Source of the DNA: Lagopus muta
Lineage: Eukaryota > Chordata > Aves > Galliformes > Phasianidae
Assembly (NCBI RefSeq): GCF_023343835.1
Contig: NC_064437.1
Location: 47,717,972 to 47,781,971 of the forward strand
DNA: 64,000 bases
Direction: 5' to 3'
This document shows, piece after piece, positions 1-12,339 of this stretch. The position numbers and the translations under genes were made by a program. A model generated the notes under the pieces. The model did not search any database. It saw only the letters and a program-made list of their open reading frames with translations, and was not told where the DNA came from. The stretch's first letter is position 1; every line of letters begins with the position of its first letter.

Positions 1-3000
1 GCAGGGCGTGCTGATGGATGATCGCATACGACAGGAGTCATTCTCACAGCCAGTCTGTAGCTGTTGCTACGTCCTAAGCCTTGCACGCAGCTGCTGGAAC
101 AGCCCTACACGCCCATGGTTTGTAACCATGAGAGAAAGAACAAAATGTCTGCAGGAATTCTGTGTGGCCGGTTTCAGGGAGTCTTTTTATTACGCCTATT
201 TAAAGATTGTATCAATGATTGGTAGGTGGCGATGCTCATGAGCGATATCAGATCCTGCTCAGGACACAGGGGCTTCTAATTGCAGCTCAGCCTCTCACTG
301 TGGATAAATTACCCCTCTTTCACATAACCCAGTCTTCCTCCTCAAAGTCTCTACTTAGACTGTAAGCTTTTGGAGACTGCAGACGTCTCCTGGTGTGGGT
401 CGTATAGCACCTGGCACAGCACAGACCTTGGCAGACTTCGCACCTTATCTTAATAATCAGCAACAAAGTCTTCATATACATTAATTTACCTGAATGCTCC
501 CTTGGCCTTACTGATGATAAACCACACGTGATAAGAAATCATGGAGGGAACTCTGTATGTATGCATGTGTGTATGTCTGAGTGTATAAAACCACTTTGGA
601 GTTTGGTGAGACTGAAAGGTGTGACACCTGCGTTGTGAGCAGAGGTGATGACTATGCCCTCCAAGCATACCTCAAACACTTCACCTCACACATGATTTGT
701 ATACAACCCCCAATGCCTGCTAGAAGCTGTCTTCTGTGTTTGAAGGAGCCATCTCCTGGGCTTGGATCCCAAAGGGCAATTGTTTGGCAGTTGTGGTGGT
801 CCTCTGCAGAGAACAGCTTCTTAGGGAAAGGGGCTCATAGCACACTGGCACTTGAGGATGAACTGGTACCTTTGTTAGAAGTGGCTACAGAGGCATACTT
901 GTTGTACCTATCCAAAGAGGAAGCAAAACCAACGGTTTGAGGAGAATGCAACTTCCAATCCCTTCCCTATTTTTAGTTGTCCACTAGAAACATCAGTGGA
1001 GGTAGGAGGTGCCAGTTCATAAAGGCAAAAAAAAAAAAAGAAGAAAAAATCCTGTCAAAAGACATTTTAAACTGGAGTGGGGGGGGGGGGGGGCAGAGCA
1101 GGGAGTAGGGTTGTCCTTTTTCCATGAATTATGTTAGAACCACAGACACTCCTCCACCTGATATTACAGGCACAAACTTGCCGTCTATCAAGGCAGAAAA
1201 GCAAACCCTTCAGTACACCTCCCCTCCAATGGCATATTTTCCAGTTCTATTGGACTGCAAGGAGCAGACCTGAGTGAAAGCCTGTTTTGTCTGTGTGTTC
1301 CCTCTCTTGATCAAAATATCAGCCAGTCATCCAAAAGAGCTGGTGTTTCTCACTGTGCTTCTCCAGATCAGCCTTGCACCTTCTGTGTCATTCTGCCCCA
1401 GCTTAGCTGACCCACGCCAACACTGTACAGAATCTTTCTGGTGACACCAGGCATTCTGAAGCAACAGTGAAGCTCTGTTCCTCACTTGCCAGCCAGTTTC
1501 TAATCCAGGCCCTGCTATTTTTATCCAGTCAGGATTTCTCCACTCCCTTAATAAATATATTATGTGGCACTCTATCAAATATCTGGCCAAAGGAAGAACA
1601 GTTTGAAATAATTTCTGGCCATACTGGCACAGAAGACAACTGACTAATCAAATTTCATCTTGTTCTCCGAGCTGACTTTAACAGCAAATCTCCTCTTAGA
1701 TAAAAGATCTGGGCACCAGGATTCTGTCAGCATTTCCACCAAACTAGCACTCTCTCTCCCTTCTCTCCAAAAGCGGTTGCACTGATGATGTAGAAGGGAA
1801 GAGTTTTGCAAACTCCTACCGCGACCACCATCTTAATCACATGTCACAAAGAAAGGACCTCCTTCAGCAACCCAACAAAACAGGAACATTCCCCACTGCC
1901 ATGTTCTCTCACAACCCCAGCACCAGTGTGTACCCTGTGTTCTGATGAAGATCTGATTGACCAGGAGATATTCCCGAGGCTTCATCTGAGTTAAAGCACA
2001 CAGGTAAAATGCTATAAGCTCTATAATAATGAGAATGTGGCCTGAGAGACATCATTTGTAACATCAGCTAAATAGTGATTTGGAGCTGTCCTCCCTCCCT
2101 CTCAGCTGGGTTACACTGAGTGGACAAAGGCCAACATTTTCAAAGTACTCTAGCATGGTGGCAACTGACTCTCAAAAAAGTGAGCCCAGTATCTTTGGCA
2201 GGATTCCCAAGATCACCTTGAGACCTTTAGCATATATAAACATTGGAGTGGCTCCCCATGTCCTCTGTTCAAGGCTAACATGATGGATCACTCTCATGTT
2301 CAAACAAATAGGCTAATAGATTTCTTTCAGATATTGTTTTGGGTTCAACTGCACAACTTGGATAGCTTGTACTGAAACTAGCACCAGCTTGTAATTTTTC
2401 TGCTGAGGAAAATTGGACTGGCCCTCAGTGTGAGCCTCAGCTGTGCCTCTTTCCCCCTTCCAGGTGTGGGGAGTGAGGTGCTGGGGGATGAAGCACAGCT
2501 GAGGAGTGAGGCTCTGCTATAAAAGGGACCTGCTGGGTTAGGAGCCTAAAAATGGTTATCTGGGAGCTGAGCTGGGAATAAGAATATATAGGCTGCTGCT
2601 GTGATGCGCTAGGGGAATAATAGGCTTACAGCAAGATTCTGAGCGCATATCTAGAGACTTAACCTCAGGTCTTTGACTGTGGTTAGAGCTTTGATTGTTG
2701 AAAGCTGCTACAACAGCTGCTGGAGAGGAGAGGAAGTAGATGTATTTGAAAACTACCGTATATGGTTGGTACCATGTGAGGGAAGGGGAGTGTAGCAATG
2801 CCCAGTTCTCAGGAAAGAAAACAAAAATACTCCGAGTAGAGCGTTACCTTCTGCAATTATCCCTAGTTTCCTGCTGTTTTCTGCTCTGGAGGGAGCAAAG
2901 GAGAAGGTCTAAGGCAAATAAGACTAGGAAGCAGAAGCAATTCTGAAAATCTAGAGCCTGTAAGTTATTTCTGAAATTCTAGAATATCCTGTGTTTGGGG

Positions 3001-3091
3001 GAAGAAGTGACTTCACATCCCTGGTCTTATTTACAATGAGGGCTTGGGGAATTTTCTCTCTTAATGGTAATGTGGTAATCTGACCTACTAT
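1..3091. other. Intergenic DNA, no gene seen
   Basis: Only short chance frames on both strands. It contains an A-rich run and a G15 tract near 1.03-1.09 kb. Nothing resembles WNT8B, the next gene beyond SCD in human. Confidence 0.6.
1079..1093 (+). repeat. G15 homopolymer
   Basis: Fifteen consecutive G residues lie shortly after an A-rich run at about 1027-1048. The true length is uncertain because such runs are prone to sequencing slippage. Confidence 0.9.
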
Positions 3092-3200
3092 ATCATAGAA
3101 TCACAGAAAGGCTTGGGTTGAGAAGGACCACAGTGATCATCTAGTTTCAACCTCCCTGCTATGTACAGGGTTGCCAACTAATAGACCGGGCTGCCCAGAG
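3092..3200 (-). mobile_element. CR1 3'-end fragment
   Basis: The plus strand begins ATCATAGAATCACAGAAAGG and continues through GATCATCTAGTTTCAACCTCC, the reverse complement of a CR1 3' terminus. It is about 110 bp, 5'-truncated and non-coding. Confidence 0.8.
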
Positions 3201-4788
3201 TCAATATGTCATGTTTCTGCTTATTGCTGGGATACCATTAGTCTTCGAGAATATGAGTTGATTCTGGGAACGTAGCTGCTATCTGAAATGTTACTGTGTC
3301 CTCTCCCAGATGTCTGTGTGAACTTTGTTTCCAGGGTCTTTGAGCAATTTAATGGTGGATCCGTAGGCTGTACACCATGGGGTGGACGTGTGGGGTGTCT
3401 GGCTAAGCCGGGATATTTCTCAGTTGGTGACCTCACACTTCTCAGGTTGAAGGGCAGAGCTTAGGCAGTATTATCTAAGGAACTGGAGGCTAGGCCCTAC
3501 CTGTGATGAGATTTGTCCTTGGGCTGCTATCTTGGTTAGATGACTTTAGACTTGGGGATATTTATGTGCTAGCAATGCCTGACCAGTTCTTTTCACTTAG
3601 GTAACCCCTGTGCTTTGTCACGGCAGAGTGCAGCTTATGTATCAATCAGCTGGTTTCCTTGTTGATTGGTATCATTCTTATCACCCATGAAGTTTACTGT
3701 TCTTTGGCTTCTGTGGTCAGTGAGAGATTCAGCAACTCTCTGGCCCTGCTGTTTGCAGACAAACAGAAAAGCTGGCACTTGTGTTAGTGTGACCATGTCC
3801 CTGTGGTGGTTGGCAGGCTGTCCTGTTTGAGGTAGTTACAGATGTTTGATCTTCAAACAATGTCCATAGGGAATCTTACCACATTTGAACAGCTCTCATC
3901 TCCTTTGATATCTGAAAAGCAGATATCATAGCTGAAAGGTTTCCAGTGGCTATATTTTCCTTGCTGTTTCATCACTGAGCAAACAAAGTAATAGCAAACT
4001 TTTATATTGCTTAATTTATTTAAGTGTTCGGATCTGAAGTTGATTCATTTTCTCCATCTGCAAAATGTTCTTGTATATCAAGTAGGCCTTTGGATACTTT
4101 GGAAACAACTAATTCCCCAAAACTCTGGGGATCTAGGCAGGTCCAATTATTCCTTTAGTATGTACAGCATAGACTGCAGTATAGGTGTATTGCAGCATGC
4201 TCATTAAGATGGGGATTGTTCCTTTTCATTAAGGAATAAGAGGGCATGGCCAAGGTTAACCTATAGGTCACTAATAGACTGTGAATGAGCATCCCTGACT
4301 TCCTGAGTCCCAGTCCAGTACATGTTTCATGCATCAGATGGGGTGAGGAAAAAAAAACAAACAAACACAAACAAAAAAAAACCACTCTGATCTTCATGAG
4401 AATGAGGGAAGCCAGAGAAAACAGTGGAGGAGCTGGTATGTTCACCTTGTTGTATGTGGGGCCACACCAGAGACACTTCTCTGGGGCGAGGGAGTGTGTG
4501 TCCCTGAAGTTTAACTTGAGTAGGTGTTGTATTACTTGATTACCTGATGCACATTCCTTCATCCACTCTATCTGCACTGTAATTAATTCTGCTGCTAAAC
4601 TGATGGGATTTAATCTTGAGGTTCTTGCTGCTTCTCTCTAGTAACTCTAGTAAAGCAGCCCTGGAGAGCTCCCACTTGATTCTCTGCAGCTTTCTAAATG
4701 CTACCGTTCCAGACAAAGGTGGCATCTGCTTGGGTTCCCAGCTGCTGGCAGAGCAGTTCAGAAGCTCAGTGGGTACAGGAGCCAGGCC
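3201..4788. other. Intergenic DNA, no gene seen
   Basis: No coding exon or RNA gene recognised. One low-complexity A/CAAA repeat at 4350-4381. A 140-codon minus frame at 4577-4155 overlaps this repeat and looks fortuitous. Confidence 0.6.
4350..4381 (+). repeat. A/CAAA-rich simple repeat
   Basis: Runs of A interspersed with CAAA units; low complexity. Confidence 0.85.
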
Positions 4789-4905
4789 ATCATAAAATCA
4801 TTAAGGCTGGAAGGGACCTTTGAGATCATCTAGTCCAACCACCAACCCATGCTCACTAACCATGTCCCTCAGTGCCACATTTCTGCATTTCTTGACCACC
4901 TCCAG
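4789..4905 (-). mobile_element. CR1 3'-end fragment
   Basis: The plus strand contains GGCTGGAAGGGACCTTTGAG and GATCATCTAGTCCAACC, followed by the CR1 region with AACCATGTCCCTCAGTGCC. It is the reverse-oriented 3' end of a CR1, about 115 bp. Confidence 0.88.
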
Positions 4906-7900
4906 GGCACCTACCTGCTTGCTGATGCATGGGGGAGCAGACAGAAAAGCACACTGCTTTCTGAAGCAGGAAGACTTCTGCTTGAAACATGGGGATTTGA
5001 TAACAATTTGGCACTGGTAGAAAGGATCTGGAATGAAGTTCCTTTAGCCTTACAGCTGCTGACATCCTGCAGACTTTCCCTGAAGTCTGAGATAGAGGGG
5101 GAAGTGTCAAAGCTAAGCAAAATTTTTGGGATTGTCTCAACGCAATTGACATCACCTGTGTTTCACACAGATGAAAGGGATAAGAGGGTTAAAAAAAAAA
5201 AAAAAAAAGGAAAACAAGCTTTGAGAAATTTGAGTGAGTGAAAATTCATGACTAATACCATTAAAGCTGAGCTAGCTCACTTTGCCCTTTATCTTCAATC
5301 ACACCCAGTTTGGTTTATTTTACTTGAGCACTAAATGAATTCAGTGGCTGCAGGCGATGCATGGGCTCATGAGGTCCCACGGGCTGAGGGTCTTCTGCTT
5401 CCAGGTGAGGTGCTGGGCACAGAAGTGAAGTGCTTTGTAGTCTGCCCGAGGTGAGAGCTGGAAGCCAGCTGCTGACTGCAAGCATCTGCTGATTGCAGTT
5501 CATTGGGCTGCCAGCATCAGCTGATTGAGCTGAAAGTGCTCTCACAGCCAGGACTTAAACAGTGATGACAGTGAAGAAGGGAAAAACAGCAGAAAAGCAT
5601 GCTGTGTCTTAATAAATTATTATGTTGCTTGCATCAGTGTGCTGGGGCTGAAGGAGTTAGCAGAGATAACAGGAAACATGTTTGCTGAAGCAGAGAGTTG
5701 TGCTTGAGTGCTGCTTCAGTGAGGTGTGTGTTAGTGCCATGCTGTATGTGTGCTCACAGAGGCCAGGTGTGTGTGTTCAGTAATCAGGGCTGGAACACCA
5801 CAGGAAAATCTGGAAGCATGTTTTGCCTCTCAAGGTGTTTATTTAATTAGTTTGATTGTTGCTAACAAGTTCTGGACAGATGGTTCTGAGAACACAGCCC
5901 AGGAGCAGGTCTTAAGAGATCATATTTGGTTCTCAGCTTTGCGATGAGTGCTTTGGCTTTGCTTCTTATGAGGCACCTCTGCCTGCATCTGGATGTTGGG
6001 GTTCTGCCTCTTGGGCTGCGGGCTCTATCCAGGGCCAGAGCTGCCTTTATGTGCAAGATTGCGTGACCTGGTTCAAGCCTTTAAGCACCACTTTGGGAGG
6101 AGTGCTTCACAGATGAGAACACTATTGGTAATTATTAAAAATAAGAGGCTAGAGATAATATGACTGTTCGTTCAGTCTCTAAGCATCTGCTGCTGCCTGT
6201 GGTTAATCAGAGGATAGTTTGGGTCTGACTCAATAAAGCTAGTTTGGTTGCAGTAGTAATTCAAACAACGCACACTCTTTATGCACATATGGAGAAATCT
6301 GCTCCTTATGTAGAGGTACAGACATGACAGCCCCAGTGAGATGGGAACACAGATTACCTGGAGGCACATCCAGGGGGAGGCTTGTAAGGTAAAAATGTTG
6401 CTGCTATCTTTTTTGGGGCAATGCAACTTGCAACACATGGTTGCAATTAGAAACATCAGAAATGCTGAATCTGCATAGTTTCCCTGGACATCAGCAGCAG
6501 CCTTGAGGTATCACTTATGGAGACACCTGAAACAAGCACACGCTTCAGAAAAATTGCAGATTGCAGACAGTAGAGTGCCTAATGGCGCGGCTGGGTCTGC
6601 CAGTGTCTGGTCCTTGGCCATACACTGAAGCATGCAGAGATGTGTGGGTGATGGAGCAGCATGGTTAGCTGCCTCTCACATGGAACCTTCTTCCTTTGAC
6701 TGCTGTGAGCAGTGGTAAAGATTTTACATGGCTTTACACGAACTGTTTCACGGCAGGTGGCTTGTTTGGCCAAAAAGCTGTTCTGCACTGACAGCATCTG
6801 CAGGACACACCACCCAGTTTTACGAGTGCCACCTCGTACCACATCGAGTGCCATCTTTAATATGTTTCTTCCAAACAGATGTCATAGTTCCCTTTTTTGT
6901 TGTTAGGGGAACAAATAGATTACAGTCACTATTCCTTGTAGTACCTTCTATTAGCAGTTGTTATTAATAGAATCAAGCTGTTATTAGAAATAATGGGTAA
7001 CTATCCACAGAGCACATTCGCTTAATGACTTGTGTACTCGCTCACATTCACTGTTGTTGCCCAGCTGGAGCTGGAAGGCCAACCCCAATGTGCACGCTTG
7101 GAAGCAGGAGGTTATCCTGATGCACTAGTGGCTTCTAGCCAGGTGTTTAGAAATTCCTTCAGAGGGCACTTTGTTTGACCAGGTGCATATGTAACTCCAT
7201 AGTCTTCACCTGCATGCAGCAGCCAGTGCCCTCTTGGGTGTGATCAGAGTTATGCAACCTGCTGAAGATGCTAATGTGTACTGGCAGCCTTGTTCAACAT
7301 CAGACTCTGGAGTCTATCCATTCTTGAAAACTCACCAGGATTACCAGTCTCCAGAGCTTATCACTCCTTGGAAAGCTTTCACTTAATGTCTTCTTAGGAT
7401 GTATCTTTCTTGTCTGTGCCCAGTCATGTTTCCTGGCAACCATTTCTCCATTCAAATCTATAGAAACATATGGAACTTAAATGCAAACTTGCACAAAGGG
7501 GTTTTGATGGCTCCAGGAGGCACTGCTTTACTAGGATGGTGAAAGGCAAACTTACTTAGCAGGATGATTGATTAGGGGAGCATGTAACCCATCTGAAACA
7601 AACTGTTGGTACCTGGAAATGCCTGATGCCTTTAAGCTGAAATGAGCAGCATCATTGCCCTGAACAGGCAAAGCATGTGCCTACAGACACAACAGTGCAT
7701 CACAATCAGCCCTTTCAGCGCAGGCTTATCACTAAGATGTGTGCCCTTGGCAGAATATGTGACCCTGTGGCATGAGGTGTACTTGAGCAGTTTAGGAATA
7801 AACTGGATCTCTAGGCAGATGGATCAGTACTTGGCTATGTCAACACTATTGTCTTTATATGCATGTGAACACAAGTTCAGATGGGCCACCATGCTAAGGA

Positions 7901-7969
7901 CAGAGAACAACAGCAAAGGGGAAACCTGAAAAACTATTCGTTTGCTTTGGACTCTCATCTGAAGTGTGA
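4906..7969. other. Intergenic DNA, no gene seen
   Basis: Contains an A18 run near 5190-5208 and otherwise unique-looking, gene-free sequence between two CR1 fragments. Confidence 0.6.
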
Positions 7970-8124
7970 CATGGTGGAGTCACTGTCCCTGGAGGTGTCC
8001 AAGGAAAGGACACGTGGCACTGAGGGATGTAGTTAGTGGGTACTGTGGTGATGGATTGAGGGTGGTACTAGGTGATCTTAGAGGTCTTTTCCAACCTTAA
8101 CAATTCTGTGATTCTATTCTATGG
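7970..8124 (+). mobile_element. CR1 3'-end fragment
   Basis: It starts near ATGGTGGAGTCACTGTCCCT and runs through GGTGATCTTAGAGGTCTTTT to the terminal AATTCTGTGATTCTATTCTATG repeats. This is a sense-orientation CR1 3' end of about 155 bp. Confidence 0.92.
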
Positions 8125-11100
8125 ACACTTCTGGTGTCTGATTATTTTTTTTCTAATGATATCCATAGACTTCTGTCTCATGTCAGCATTCCTGTTATCA
8201 AGACACTCCCTTTGATGCTATGGAGTTGCAGAGCTGTTTACAGGTGGTCCAGCTGACTCTCACATGAAGCAATAACCTCCTCTGCACTGTGATGTACTGG
8301 TGCTGAACCTGGCTGTGTGAATTCCTCACAGACTCCGGAGGGTTAGGAGGAGCACTGACTATGTGGCACCCAGCAGCTAGAAAATTGCATACCTGCTCTA
8401 CGTGGGAACCCAGCAGAGCGGGATGGCCCAGGCCCTGAGCAGAGAGCTTCCTGGGATCTCGACCCTATGGCATACTGCACTGGTTACCTGTGAAGAGGTT
8501 CACTTGGGGCTTTCCTATACATGTGGTTAACAAGGCAGTCTCTTCTTCAGCAGGTTTCAATTAGTGTAGCTGCTCTGTGGGCGGCACTGGCTCAGTCTGG
8601 CAGCTTTGCCAGTGGTATCAATTGGCTTCTTTTACTTTCACCTGCATGACTCTGGGTCTTCTGCTGCTGATGGAGGAAATGTCTTTTCTGGCTGCAAAGC
8701 AAAGGGCTCTGGAGACACCTGGGTTGTAGGTAGTGTACAGCTGGCACACCTGAATGTAATGCCAGTCAGCGAGCTGGGAGAGAGAACTGCTATCATCTTG
8801 GGTGTCCACAGGGGAGGAAAGGGTGAGTGCTCTGAAACTCTTCCTATTCTAGCTATGTCTTTTCCCCTCCACGGAGCCCGAGCCTCCAGGAGACTCCTGC
8901 CCTGAGCAAAGTGACTGGGGATGAGGGTAAAGGGCTGCTGTAATGGGGAAGCCCATGGGCTACCAAAGATGCTTCTGCCCACCTTGCCAAGAGTCATGTC
9001 CTGCTGTGGCAGGACTTGAGCAGCAATGAGGAGAGGAGGAACTGAAGGTCTGATCTGGGTGCTCTGACTCACTGCTCAGCTGAGCAGGAAGCATGGGGGG
9101 ACTCAAATGGTGTGACCAGGAAACCAGCAGGAGCTGGGTTTTTGAGAAGGAACTAGAACAGAGAAACCTTTGTGCTTCTTCCAGGCATGTGTGGGGAAAA
9201 GGAATGGTTTTATACCTGTATTATTGTGGTGAAAATTGAGAGGGTCATGCTGTCATGCTCAGTGCTAGCTGTGTAGGTAGCTATTGTGGTGGTGGAGGGG
9301 AGGTCAGTGTGTGGAGTGACACTTGCTGCTCTTCTTCATATTGCTGGCATTTTTGTGATAGATTCCAAAAGCATTCAGAAATTAAAAATGGGTGGTGGTT
9401 TGTGGTTTATATGACAAAAGGCATAAACCATCAGGAAAGTGTGCAAAGGTGACATTGAACCACTGGCTATGGGTTTAAGTGCTGAAATAAGCGATGCTGG
9501 TTGTTTCGCGAAGCCAAGTTCCTCATCCACGTATTACAGAGCTGACATTTGGGAAATCAGATGCACATGTAGCCCTTATGGACAGACCCTGCTTTGCATG
9601 AGCTTTGAGCTAAAATTTGCATTGCCAGGCATCTCACTTCTTCTTGTCACTGTGATTGACTCATTGGCAGTGCCTGTCATGGCCTTAACTGGAATTAGCT
9701 GCCACCCTGTCTCCCAGAGGCTCAATCACAGCTCTCCAGCACCTTCTTGCCCTCTGCTGCCAGCCTACCCTGCAATCACTCTTGCAGTAAGAACGATTTT
9801 GTATTGGTGTTCCCATCTCCCCCCATAGAGTTGCCTAGCCCTGTCCTCTCAGCCATGGAAAAGCTATTTCCAAACACGGGAGCAAAGAGGAAGATTTTCA
9901 GCAGCTGTAAAGCTCCGCTATTCCTGGGAGGTGCTCTGTTGATGCCAGCTGCCAGGGGTGTCTCAGTTATTTTCACTGATGATGGGGTAATTATATTTAA
10001 ATTAAGAGGGCAAAGGGATTATCTTTAAGCTAACACACTGAATGAGTAATGCCCTCTTTCTCACTGCACAGAGGTCCCTCATGATCACAAACAGCTTCTT
10101 TCCCCTCAGTAGTCATTGTACAGAGGGGAGCTGACTGCATTTAACAGGCCAGTGTGCTCCAAAGTGGGGTTTGCATGAGAGATACAATGCCTAATCCCAG
10201 CCCAGTAAATATATACTGTTTGATGTGCTTTGAGCAGTCTTTTGCACATGAGCATGGCAATGAACAGCAAGAGCATCCATAATTATGGTGCTACTGCCCT
10301 TTGTACTGAGTTGGTGCCACGACGCCAGGCAGTTGACCTGCCTCCCGCAGACCAGAGAGGGTCAGAGGCCACTGGTACTACACTGTATGCTGTGCCCAGG
10401 CAAACATTTGGGTTAGAAATGTCTGTACTCACTGGCCATGTGGAACGGAGATGTATCGCTGTTGTGCAACTGAAGGGCAAAGAGACATCCCCCCAGCACT
10501 CATGCTGCTCAGGATCTGCCTGCAGCACAGCTCAGCACTGTGTTGCTGGGCTGTCAGGGGGCAGAGCTGAAGGCCCTGTCAGCCTTACAGCAACACGGGC
10601 AGCTCAACCCCAAGTGGAGTAGATGGGACAGAAGGTCCCTATCACAGCCATCGATGTGCCCAACCAAACCCTACTCCCCTGTGCGAGACACTGCATGTCA
10701 AGTCTCTCTTTCAGAGACTTCAGCAGAAAATGTGAGAAGCAGGAAAGCATCACCTGTGCCAGCTGCAGGAGGATTAGGAGACCTGCCCAGTATGTGTGAG
10801 AAGCCAATAGCAGAGTGAGAAGTAAATGCATGATGAGTGACTCAGGCTCCAGGCTGGCCCAGCCCAAGGGGTGTGAACCTGCATCAGCTCCTGAGCAGCT
10901 CCATTCCACCCAAGGAACCTCTTGCAGGACTGATGTGCTGCCAGAAACCAGAAACAGCATTCTGAAGAAGAAAAAAAAAAAGGAGGGGGGAAATCGTGCT
11001 GTATCAATGCATTCTGGTTTGGGTATTTTCAAAACAAAATGTTTCTGGCCTTTGCTTGGAAAAGGTTTTTCAGCTGTGTTTGTGTGCAAAAGTGCTGATT

Positions 11101-12339
11101 ACATTTGTTACAATGGAAGAAATCCAAATCAAAAGGAAAGGAAATAAAACACTGAAAGAGACAACAGCCTGGAGAAAACAGACAGCCGGGAAATCCCAGC
11201 TCTTTGTCTGCAGATAGATCTGAAACGACCAATGGGTTTTTCCTTCGATTCTCAGGTTTGCCCTGAATCCAAATGAAAGCTAATTCTGGTATAGCTGACT
11301 TCTGCAAAGAGAAAACATCCATTTTTTATGCTCTTTTCATATACTCCCTAATGCTCTGCCTGCACGTGATGCAGCCAAACAGGAATTGTAGAGAGACAAA
11401 ATTTTCATAAACACAGAAAATAAATTGCACACGAACATTAAAGCAGAGCTGGTGCATTGTTAGCAGTGCTTTTACAGAGCCTTGATATTTCCTGAAGACT
11501 CTCATGGGTCCACAATCTCTTCCACCACATCAATCCCAGTACGTTGTGTGCTCATTAGCTCAAAGAGCATGCTCACATTTACGGGTTTGAGATGGGCTTG
11601 TGGATTGGGAGTGGCACACTGAGCTCCATTCCCTAAGATGGGATACTCACCATGTACCATCAGACATTATGCTAATTTGGGGTGTGTGGTTGCTGGAGGG
11701 CACAGCCCTATACTTAGCCTGCTATGGAGCTCATTGTTGCAAGTCTCAGCCCTCCCAGCATGGCACGTGTTGATGCAGGCTGCCCATTGGCAACATTTTC
11801 CAGAAGTTTATCATCTCCTGTGTTAAAAACAACGAAAAAAGAACTCTTATCAGTCAAGCTCAGCTCGGCTTTTCAGGTTTCCGGTAATTCTTGGGGCACT
11901 TTGAACCTCCTTAGCTCCCAAACAAGGATGATATGAGCCATAGCCATACCACTGCTCTGAGAGCAGCTGATGCTGCTCATTGTGTTCTGGGGGTCACTAC
12001 TGGAGGCTGAGGGCTCCCACCACTAACACCCAGGAGACGGGCCCATTGCACCAGCCTCATCCAACTCAATGGAGGTATCTGGGTTTGAAAGGCAGAGAGG
12101 CACCAGTAGGAGGTGATTCACCCTTTTCCAAACTGGGTATCTAAGGCTGCTGCTGTGAGTCACCCTGGGAACCACCTCCCTGTCTCTCTCAGCTATAAAA
12201 GATGCTTATTTAACCTGCGTGGATCTCATGCATCACTTTAAAATTGCGTTAGTGGGTTGAAACCTGCCCCCTCCGTCTTTGCCAGTGACAAGAGATACTT
12301 CAGCCCTCAGTTGAAATGAAGGAATTTTGGCAGGGAGTT
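8125..12339. other. Intergenic DNA, no gene seen
   Basis: Frames of up to 161 codons (11089-10604 minus) lack family resemblance and cross a short A-run at about 10968-10981. No splice-bounded conserved exon was recognised. Confidence 0.55.

Noticed and set aside
10604-11089. 161-codon minus-strand frame
   Set aside because: Contains a poly-Phe run from a short A-tract, overlaps other open frames, no recognisable domain.
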